From Ailanthus altissimus (Eukaryota; Streptophyta; Magnoliopsida; Sapindales; Simaroubaceae), in the NCBI GenBank assembly GCA_946807835.1, contig OX327711.1, forward strand, positions 17,209,501 through 17,273,500: a stretch of 64,000 bases of DNA, in the 5' to 3' direction. Of the stretch, positions 48,823 through 57,951 are shown piece by piece. A model generated the notes under the pieces. The model had not been told where the DNA came from, did no database searches, and worked only from the letters and a program-made list of their open reading frames with translations. A program made the translations under genes and the position numbers. Position 1 is the stretch's first letter. Each line of letters begins with the position of its first letter.

Positions 48823-49667
48823 ATAACTTAAGCACATAGATGAGGATACTTAGATCTCATTTCTTCTTTTCATTCTCAATTTTCCTTTTCAACTGTATAG
48901 TTTATTCATAAAACATTTACAAAGCAATCTTCCTTGTATATAGGATTTGCTCATTGTGGTCCAAAATCCTAATAAATACTCATTCATATGTTAGATTATC
49001 TCTAAGTTGGCTCATAGCTGAGTATACGAGAGGAGTACGAAACATATATCCATAAAATAAACATATGACACACATTATGGACTTATAAAATTATACACAT
49101 ATTTTTATTCTTTTTTTTTTTTCATTCGTTCAATATTTAATGGGTATCTATACACTTCACCTTTCATTCATTAAAGAATAACATAGATGTAGAATACCCA
49201 TACTAATCTCTTACATAAAATTCTTAACTCCTTTAAAAATTTTAATCCCTTCAACATATACTCATACGTCATAATATCATTCACTACCTTAATATCATTC
49301 AAAAAAAAAATGTAGTATTTCTACGCAACTAAGTTGTCATTCAAATCAGAATATTGAAAGCATTATTTTAAACGATCAAAAATCAACTTCAATAAAAAGA
49401 CCTTTAGTTCAACTGATTCTTAAACTATAGATCTTAACATTATATCTCTTACTTTAACTCTTAAAAAAAAATAGTCCACCTTATTGGACATCATTTTCTC
49501 ATTGAGATTGACATGTCTGCTTTTTCTAATATGCTCGATTTCAAATAGAAAAGATTCTACTAGCACAATTATTGCGATGGCAAATATGATTCTTTTAACT
49601 ATTCCTTTAACGTCATCCACGTAAAAGGAAAGGACAAAACGATTATTGATTTTCTTTCATAAAACTC
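48823..49667. other. Element E interior left of the cargo; no gene recognised
   Basis: AT-rich. Short minus-strand frames (49420-49620, 49599-49838) have no recognisable domain, and one overlaps the unknown gene. The right end acts as promoter of the first cassette. Confidence 0.5.
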
Positions 49668-49676
49668 TATAAATAG
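49668..49676 (+). promoter_or_regulatory. TATA box of the first E cassette
   Basis: CTCTATAAATAG, 62 bp before the ATG at 49738, closely resembling the CTCTATAAATAC of the LOG cassette. Confidence 0.7.
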
Positions 49677-49737
49677 CCTAAACCTCATAATCACTTTTCT
49701 AGCAATAAATAAAACCAACCTTCTTACCATCTTCATA

Positions 49738-50931
49738 ATGAATCCCATTATCATAACTCCTCCTGTTCCTTTTTCTCCACCACAATTTCCAGACCTAATC
49801 AAAACCAGAACACTCCATTCCCGTGCCAAAGAATTCATCAGACACTACGCCATCTTAGCAGTCCAAGAACACGGCCTCACAGTTCTTGGTGGCCCTTTGT
49901 TCAACTTAGAATACCCTTTCTTTCACCTGCACACTTTTTTCCCATTTTCCCAATGGTCCAAACCTGTCCTTTACTTGTTATGGTACCTGTTGGATCTATA
50001 TACAATCGCCATGGAATTTCCATTACTTAGAACCGTCCAAAACTTAGAAAAATGTGATGATGATCATCCAGCCCTGATTTTTCTCCAATGGTTTTACCCA
50101 AAGACATGGTGGATAACTAAATTTTAACACATGATTGCAAACAACACAAATGCTGCAGTCCTCAGACAACATCTTTGGTCAGTCTTACTTCTCCAACGGA
50201 AGGGTATGATCATTTCAGATCACGAGATTCATTATTACCCCACTGTTAAGGATTACTTCACATTTACCATTTCACTAAAGGGATCAATTAAGCTCTGGCC
50301 TGAAGAAGTAATTCAGCAAAAGAGAGAACTTGAAAGAATTCTTGCTCAGGAAAATCAAATAATTCCTCCGTCTGTTTGGATCTCCCCAGAAGATGCTGCA
50401 CCTTGGGAACAAGTTGAAGCTGACTTTACAGAAGACCTGAATTTTGCCAATATACTCAAATTCCAACAAAGACAAAAATATCATCTTTCACATCTCAGAA
50501 ATACAGATTACTCTACTCATCATCACCATATCCCAAACATGACTTATTATGCCAGATACAGACAAGCAATGGATAACCTTCACCAATGGCCTCAGCTAAC
50601 TGTCCCGACAGAACCTACCCAATCTCAGCCAGTTGTCCCGACAGAACCTACTCAATCTCAGCCAGTTGTCCCGATAGAACTTGACCAACACCAACCCAAT
50701 CTTGACTTATCCCTCTTTCAAGACTCCCAACCTTATCCAACCGACACCCAAATCCAAGAGGAAGCCAGCACATCCCTCATCCAGACCAGCTCACCTGGAG
50801 AAGATCAAGATATGGTAGACCCACATTCCACTCCGCCAGAGCCCTCATTCAATGTATGGGAACAACAACTCCATAAGTTCCTCTCTCACGGATACGACAC
50901 AGATGAAAGCGACCAAGGAGACTCATTTTGA
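49738..50931 (+). pseudogene. Unidentified 398-codon gene in E, one in-frame stop
   Basis: The frame is open from ATG 49738 to the stop at 50929 except for a single TAA at 50125-50127 (codon 130). The N-terminal 129 residues are hydrophobic and aromatic (REFIRHYA-like start, FFHLHTFFPFSQWSKPVLYL, then LLWYLLDLYTIAMEF) and look like a folded helical domain. After the stop follow a WSVLLLQRKG segment, a charged stretch (EEVIQQKRELERILAQENQ), HTHH-type His clusters, two perfect PTEPTQSQPVVP repeats and an acidic tail ending DTDESDQGDSF. I do not recognise the family. There is a TATA box before it and AATAAA after it, with no introns. It lies antisense to E and in tandem with LOG. It may be a captured host gene or an accessory element frame; it is not gag, pol or a known transposase. 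Confidence 0.65.
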
Positions 50932-51102
50932 CCTACATTGCTGTTTCTATTTTCACAGAAACTAGATCCGTGTTGCTCTATCACATCAAAGAGAGACTGA
51001 TTACTGCTTTATCTTTATGTCAAGTGTGCTTTATCTTTCTTCATATCTGCTTTTAATCTATCGGCCAAAAATTAATGTTAAGACCACAAAATCTTTGTAA
51101 TT

Positions 51103-51108
51103 AATAAA
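51103..51108 (+). terminator. Polyadenylation signal of the first E cassette
   Basis: AATAAA about 170 bp after the final stop at 50931, in a T-rich context. Confidence 0.5.
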
Positions 51109-51457
51109 GTTAATTTGGCCTCATGTCCAAAGTCCAATTGTTAGCTCAAAAAGTCTTCAAGTCATTGATGTATTGTCGACCATTAGTGCCAAAATGGCTA
51201 AGTCCCTAAATCCATGAAATAGGCCTTTATTGACTTTTCTTAATTATCTTACCTAACTTATCACACTTCCGACACAATTTTTATCACACTTACATATCAA
51301 CATATATTTATTCAAGATTTTGCGACCTATTGTCCCTTATAAAATGATAAAGTAAAACTCATTCTTTTTTTTTTGTTTTACCTCACAAGAATCGAGAAAA
51401 ATATATACTTGAACATACTTACACATATGCTCCACAGCTATTATCAATTTGTTTCTC

Positions 51458-51465
51458 TATAAATA
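51458..51465 (+). promoter_or_regulatory. TATA box of the LOG cassette in E
   Basis: CTCTATAAATACA, 61 bp before the ATG at 51526. The same string precedes the LOG copy of element B. Confidence 0.75.
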
Positions 51466-51525
51466 CATTATTATTGCATCCTTATACAAACTCAAAAATA
51501 TTCAAAGATTAGGGTGAGCATAACA

Positions 51526-52179
51526 ATGGAGGAAACCTCAGCTCGTCAATTCACAAAAATTTGTGTCTTTTGTGGATCCAACCCTGGGAATACTGAAGAG
51601 TTTACAAAAGTTGCAAAAAATCTTGGTAAGGTATTAGCTGAGCGAAATATACATTTAGTATATGGAGGAGGTAACCGAGGGTTAATGGGGTCTGTGGCAA
51701 AAGCTGCACACAATAAAGGTAGTCGAGTTTTGGGTATCATTCCAAAACCTCTAGCTATTGAAAATGTTGTAGGAAAAACAATTGGGGATGAGTTACAAGT
51801 CTCATCTATGCACGAGCGAATGGCTCAAATGCTTAGGCATGCGGATGCTTTCATAGCTCTACCAGGAGGTTTCGGGACCTTGGAGGAAATTTTTCAAATT
51901 GTCTCATGGGCACAATTACAAATCCACCAAAAACCCATTGGTTTGTTAAATGTTAATGGCTTTTACGACGGGTTGATATCTTTTCTTGACTAGGCAGCGG
52001 GAACACAATTCATCCCACTTCTAGCACGACGAATTCTTATTTCAGCTCCAACTGTTGATCAACTGATTGATCAATTGCAGTCTTTTATTCCTCTGTCTAA
52101 TCCAACATTGCATAAGTTAGATTGGTCTACTCATGACAGTCAGAAGAAGCGCAAAATACACTTAAATCTCACTCCGTAG
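51526..52179 (+). pseudogene. LOG-like: LOG-type cytokinin riboside 5'-monophosphate phosphoribohydrolase, intronless, one in-frame stop
   Basis: It would convert cytokinin nucleotides to active free bases. From the ATG the frame gives MEETSARQFTKICVFCGSNP, YGGGNRGLMG (residues 46-55), VLGIIPK, the conserved MHER with Arg98, and PGGFGTLEE (113-121) with the conserved Glu121. A single TAG (51991-51993) replaces codon 156, where family members usually have Lys; reading on gives the normal C-terminus with a LISAPTVDQLIDQL-type helix and a basic KKRK tail, ending at 52177-52179 (217 residues, normal length). The residue after Arg98 is Met where Lys is usual. Plant LOG genes have introns, so this is a retro-copy. 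The GTG at 51514 is in frame but not a likely start. The truncated form would lack the last 62 residues. It lies antisense to E. Confidence 0.92.
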
Positions 52180-52603
52180 CCTCTATTGTATTTTTGTTGC
52201 TGCTATTGTTGTTGTGTTGTTGTTTTCCTTTTCAATAAAAGTTGTTTCAATTGATGTCTTCAATACTCTACTTCTCTATATTTTGTCATTGAGAAAATTA
52301 TCTCAATTTGCTCTATCACATGCAAATTATCATTATAAGATATTCAACATCACTCTTACTAAGCATATTAGTCATAACTTAAAAGAAAATCTAAATGGTA
52401 ACATTAAGATCCACAAGGTACCATTATCCACAACAACAACAATCTTAGCAGCTCTTGGATACTGTGTCATCTTCACAAAATCATACAAAATTTAAGGAAT
52501 ATGTCAAACTTTTACACAACAAAGCTACAAATACAATCCTAAGGATTTGGCATCTGCTCGGTTCCCTTGACTCGACCTTAAAAGTCTACAGAATCATATC
52601 TTA
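52180..52603. other. LOG 3' flank and start of element E interior
   Basis: Contains the LOG polyadenylation signal and then AT-rich sequence to the primer site. The short frame 52214-52495 has no recognisable domain. Confidence 0.5.
52234..52239 (+). terminator. Polyadenylation signal of the LOG cassette
   Basis: AATAAA 55 bp after the final LOG stop, following a GTTGTTG-rich stretch. Confidence 0.55.
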
Positions 52604-52615
52604 GCTCTGATACCA
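52604..52615 (-). promoter_or_regulatory. Primer-binding site of element E (initiator Met-tRNA)
   Basis: Minus strand TGGTATCAGAGC, 8 bp inside the 5' LTR. This is the classic plant retrotransposon primer site and fixes the element's orientation. Confidence 0.92.
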
Positions 52616-52623
52616 ATAAAAGC

Positions 52624-55473
52624 TGTCACGCCCTAGACCCAAAAGATCCGACACACGACATCACTTACATTCATTCACTGCATGTGCACTCATAAATAAT
52701 ATTACACAAAATTTTCAACTTTCATTCAACACAGAAATCCTTAGCAAGTTGCTAGTAAGTTCAACACTAAAATCAACCATAACCTAACATATAAATATAA
52801 ACTTCTCTTGACAATATTTAAACTTTCATTTCAATTTCTTTCAGAATTATAGCAATTGAATTATGACTGGGACAATTATTAAACCGGAGATACGCAGAGT
52901 TTTCTCAGAGATTAACACTCTACTACGTCACCAGTAGCAACTTTGTTACCGGGAGCCCAGAATATATCCATTGCAAATTCTTACTTAAAATCATCCAATA
53001 ACCACACTTTATAAAACTTAAACCAAATCCAATCCACACACAATGAAATAATACATAAGTATTTATTCAATAGGGACAAACCAAATATCCTATCCCACGT
53101 GTCCCCAAATGAAACACACAACAACCTAGCAACTTAGGGAACCCAAGGAACAGCAGAAGCCTTGCCAAATCCGCTAAGCACACATGTACCTTATTTACCT
53201 GAAATCACCATAAACTATAATGAGTATAAAACTCAGTAAGCATACTAATTTTTCATATATCAAATACAAATAAATATATGTACACAATGCATATGTATGA
53301 TATGCTGTGATCAATCAAAATCATAATCTTATCAAATCACATATCATGTAAGCGCTTACACATTCTTTCAAAACACATAATAGGAATACCATCACTCAAC
53401 TACTACTTAGTAGGACTTACATATCACATATCACATAATGAGCCAAATGTCACTCGTAGGTGACATACCGTATGAGAGGAATAGTACAAGTGAGGTCTTT
53501 AAATCACACATATATAACGCTTATGCCCGAAGGTAAAAGCCAAACCCTCACCCTGATCATCGGTGAGTCCTCTCACGTGTACCAATACGCCACCACACGA
53601 ATGTGATGACTCACACTTCCTTTAGGTACCAATAGGATCCTCCCTACATACGGAACACATAACATATACCAATCCCGAAGGAAAGGCCACACATAAAGGC
53701 TCCACAAATCACATAAAATGCCTACTAAGTTAACAGTGAGTTCAAGTACCCTCAAATCACAAAATATTTCTCATGGACATATTACACTTCAAAAGCTTTC
53801 TTTGTTAAACGCATCTTATTTTGGAAAGCTCACTTTCAAAAACACATGTATGTCCATGCTCAATGTCAATGCTCACATTCATAAACATATATTCATATTT
53901 CATATCAAAATATACTTTGACATATCATAAACATATTCTTAACCCTATTTACAAAATCATACAAAACAATAATTATGTTTATTGTGATTCCAGTAGTAAG
54001 TCTAGTATACTTACCTCTTAACACTTTCAGCTACAAGGCTTAAATCTCCTTAACCTATCAATGGAGATTAATCCTTTCATAAGCCTCACAATTCACACAA
54101 AATACTTTAAATAGCTTACAAAATTATACACAATGCATTTATCACATCAAATTGGTCTAAATATTTGGTTTCTCAAAACCTGTCATTCTGACCACTTACA
54201 CTTAACAAATATTTCTAATACATCAAATGATGTCCAATTACTCCGAAATCAGAATATATCATTCTTGACTCATATATACTTCTTATATATGAATATTATA
54301 TCAAAATTCCTACACAATCCATTCCATACACACCATCGAATCCAAACTACAAACCTGACAGGATCAAGATACTTACTGAACAGTATTCAATCTCCCAATT
54401 TTATAAAATCATATACTAACTCAAAAATTATAAAACTACCACGTAATTACTCTTGACACATATCTCAGTCCATGATAAATATTTGGCTTCCAAATAACGG
54501 CCAAAAGTACTTTAAAACTATTTTATTTCATAACTTTAAAAATCTGTTAATCAAATACTACAATGAGCTGATACACTTTAGAAATTCATAACACTTCAAC
54601 CACATTGATCCAAATTCTCAATTCCGAGTATATCATATTAGACATATAAAAGTATCATATTCCATAAATTCATAATTTTTAAAGATCATTCAGCAGGTCA
54701 AAAATTATTTTCCACTGTATTATACTGTTTACACAGGAAATTTCCAGAATTCCAGGGTCATTTTGGTAAATTCACTACAAATTCAATTTCTGAGATTTTC
54801 AGTCGATTCAAAGTCTCAGATGATCCTAAACATGTCTAATTTCATATACTCAAAATTCAAAACCAGAATCGAATCATAACAATTTATAAAATTCCTAGAT
54901 CAAGAGGTTATCCAGCAGAAATTCCATAATTCATCATGATTTATCAAACTATCTTATAGATCATCATCAATTCTCACAACATCAAACGAAATACACATCA
55001 AATCCTTAATTATACATATTTCCAGAAATCAAAACTTAAAGAAATTAACTTAATTAACACCAATAAATTGATAATTAGTTGTGATATACCTCTAAAGATC
55101 CAAAATTCTCATTTTCTTCTTCTTTTTTTTCTTCTTCTTCTCTTTCTCTCTCCTTTCTCTCTTCTCTCTCTAAAAATGGGTAGCTCGACCAAAATGAGAG
55201 AATTAGGGTTTTTAAAAGTGTATTTTTATACTAAGTGGTTAATTTTTGGTATTTACGAATTCACCCCCAAAACTTTCAAAGTATAACAATTTGGTCCCTA
55301 AAATAATTTCAAAGTCTTGCAAATAAACCCAATACTAATAGTATATCCTTAACCTATAAAAACACTACTAATAACAATATATAAATCAAGGATCACCCAC
55401 ATACAAATAAAATACGTATATTTATATATATAAATATACATATTCTTACCGGTTATGGATACTGGTTACTACA
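52624..55473 (-). repeat. 5' LTR of element E
   Basis: Minus-strand start TGTAGTAACCAG, end GGGCGTGACA. Near-identical partner of 45930-48784. It ends at the AAAAC duplication (55474-55478). Confidence 0.95.
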
Positions 55474-55478
55474 AAAAC

Positions 55479-55700
55479 TGTTACTAGAGTAGGATTTGTA
55501 CTTACACCACTTTCAATTTGAGCAAGCAAGATCTTTGGCTTGTAAAACACTGCCTTTGATCTTGTTATCATAGGATGTTGGTTTTTGGTAACAATTGGAG
55601 TTGGTTCTATATTTTTGTGGCTGAAAAATTCTGCGTATTAGTAATTTTGTGTTTGGGTTATTTGATTGTGATGTGTTAGCATTTGTGAGGGGGTTGTATA
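55479..55700 (-). pseudogene. Copia G, integrase-RT linker (fragment 2)
   Basis: The minus strand reads TPIVTKNQHPMITRSKAVFY, then KPKILLAQIESG and TNPTLVTV. The HPMxTRSKxGI motif marks the copia linker before RT. It continues into 45924 after removal of E. Confidence 0.8.
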
Positions 55701-57136
55701 AAAGATATAGGTGTCATAGTTTATGGTGAATGGCTTTGATAGTGTGTTGTATGTATGGTGAGTGTGTACAATTTAATTTTAATTACCACATCACATATAC
55801 ATAATGTACGTGGGAAAATATAAATCAAATAAATCCATACATTAATGATGTATTAGGAAACTCACTCTTAAAGTATGCTTTACACAATTCTAGTCGGGTA
55901 TTAGGTAAGATTTCATGAGTTAGAATGATAACATTTTTTTCTCGGCTAAAATTATTTACTTGAAGCAATATTTGCTTCTTTATTTTTTCTCTCGGCCCTT
56001 TATATGATTTTTGCTCACATTTATCTTGTACTTACTTCATGTTGCAAATGAATTGAGAATGGGTATTTATAGCCATGGCTGCCTTATAGCTGACCAATAT
56101 TTTACAAATTAGTGTCCAAAGAACAAGAAGCATGACAAGGCATGAATTTTTGCCTTGTTATGCTTGTTAAAAGAATAAGTTATATTAATGAAAGAATTGG
56201 CCAAATATTATGAAGATTAGTGGCCAAATATTGTTTTACTAAAGGATATGTTATGCTTAATATAATAGCATGACAATGCCTTTAAATATTAATGGTAAAT
56301 TAGGTATAGATAGCATATGCTTATTAATTTTCATCTCTTGTTTAACACTTTAAGTATATAAAAAATAATTTGATTTCAAGATATGACAAATTCATTTGAA
56401 TGGGCAGAATTGCAATTCAATTAGTGGCCATATTTTGGCTTCTAATGTGAGCAATTACAAATTGTTTCATTTGGCCACCACTTGCGATTTATATTATTCT
56501 ACTATTGACTTAAGTAAGCCATTTAAATCATGCCATGTGTCATGCCATTACAAATTAATGGCATGACATCTAGCATCCAACAGAAAGGATAAAGTGGCAA
56601 GTCCCACTTTCCAAGATCCTAGGTTTAACACATAAATCCTGTTATATCTCTGAGAGACCCTGAAATAATTTTGACTTTATCGAGAACTTCCTAAATCAAA
56701 CTATTTGATTCAGTGAGCTACCTTAGTATATAATAAGTACACTCCATATAATAAGATTAACTAGGTTTACGCCCATTTTGTCTTATGAAACTCTTCCGTA
56801 AGTCCATAAATAATGCCCTACACATACATTATGAAAATAACAAAATAGCATATTGAACCATACAAGTTAAGGTTAATACATATTCATATAATCCCTCCGT
56901 CATATATATCTTAGAAAAACGAAGATATAGATCAACACTGTCAAATCTCAATATACTCAACCTTGAACTTATCTCCAGATTCATATTCCCATAAACAATC
57001 TCTGCAAACACTTTTGCGAAGTTATATTTTTTATAAGAAACTCTTTACAATTATGTCATTACTAATATACCCTTAGGTCTTTATCTCATTTCAGACAATA
57101 CTCTAACTCTTTAGATTTTACGGCTCTTATAACTTG
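55701..57136. other. Unassigned non-coding sequence within copia G
   Basis: About 1.4 kb with no coding similarity. Together with 62766-63060 it separates G's integrase from its linker, so it is probably a non-coding insertion such as a solo LTR. I could not fix its ends or a target duplication. A TATTTATAGCC string occurs near 56066. Confidence 0.4.
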
Positions 57137-57141
57137 CTAAC

Positions 57142-57919
57142 TGTGAGAATATTAATTAAAAATTATTGAAATATGATTTGGGGATCAAGCCAAGTGCGTA
57201 GAGGGCGCACGGATCGAAGACGGACGCGAAAGAAGGCAAAAAATGAAGAAGGGCGCACCAGGCGCCAGCGCCGCAGCGACCAGGCATGGGCGCTGCAGTG
57301 CAAATTCTTGTATGTTAGCACCGCGACACCAGGAAGCCAGCGCCGTAGCACTTAGCAGAAAGCGCGCCAGCGCTGGAGCAACGAGATCCCAGCGCTGCAG
57401 CGCTAGATGCGGGAACAGTATCTTAAAATTAGAAAACTTTCTAATTTCGTCTCCTACTTGTTTTAGGACTCCCTAATACGACTCCCACACGTACAGAAAA
57501 AAACCTAAGACGTCCCAAGGCCTATATAAAGGCTATCAATTGGCTTGTAAACACATCTTGACAATCTTTGTGGTCAAGTTTGTGAGATCTTTGTGATCTT
57601 AGTGAGATCTTGGTGATCAACAATAATCTTAGTGATAATTCTTAGTGGGTCTTTGTGAAAGAAAATCCCTAGAGGGCAAGAAAGAGTTTTCTTTGTGATC
57701 TTTCTTATAATAGGCATACTTTGTGGATGCTTGTGATTCATAATAAGAGAAGAGTGTGATCTTGATCCGCTATGGACGTAGGCAAGTTGTCGAACCACGT
57801 AATTCTTTGTGTGTTCTTCTTCTACCCATTTTTCTCTTTTATTTCTTAATAACTTGTTCTGCATTATTATATTACTTGGGTGAATTGTTTAGCTTTGTTT
57901 GTGTGCTTCCGCTTCAACA
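57142..57919 (+). repeat. 5' LTR of element F
   Basis: Contains a GC-rich patch at 57255-57410, including the perfect palindrome AGCGCTGCAGCGCT (57391-57404), and GTCGAACCACGTA near its end. Confidence 0.95.
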
Positions 57920-57922
57920 AAC

Positions 57923-57934
57923 TGGTATCAGAGC
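57923..57934 (+). promoter_or_regulatory. Primer-binding site of element F (initiator Met-tRNA)
   Basis: TGGTATCAGAGC, 3 bp after the LTR. Confidence 0.95.
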
Positions 57935-57951
57935 TTTGGTTCTAAGCAGAC

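Larger units (their letters stand above)
45930..55473 (-). mobile_element. LARD-like non-autonomous gypsy element E carrying two antisense gene cassettes
   Basis: LTRs of about 2.85 kb (45930-48784, 52624-55473) enclose 3.8 kb. The duplication AAAAC flanks it (45925-45929, 55474-55478). A Met-tRNA primer site (52604-52615) and a polypurine tract (48785-48800) both lie on the minus strand, so the element runs from high to low coordinate. The tract is preceded by GAATTTCGAGGACGAAATTC, the end-of-pol string typical of Tekay/Del gypsies, but no gag, protease, RT or integrase remains. The interior instead holds an unknown gene and a LOG gene on the plus strand. I counted about 16 differences between the LTRs, near 99.4% identity, so insertion was recent. 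Mobility would need a helper element. Confidence 0.92.

Noticed and set aside
51526..52179. Functional host LOG gene
   Set aside because: No introns, inside an LTR element, and an in-frame stop at codon 156; it is a retro-copy unless the stop is an error.
49738..52179. Integrated pararetrovirus or geminivirus fragment as source of the E cassettes
   Set aside because: The compact gene layout is suggestive, but no coat, movement, replication or RT protein is recognisable in the interior, and the LTR, primer site and polypurine tract explain the element.
57163..57476. Arg- and Ala-rich frames on both strands, repeated near 62048-62317
   Set aside because: They cover the GC-rich patch of the F LTRs and recur in both LTRs; no start context or domain.
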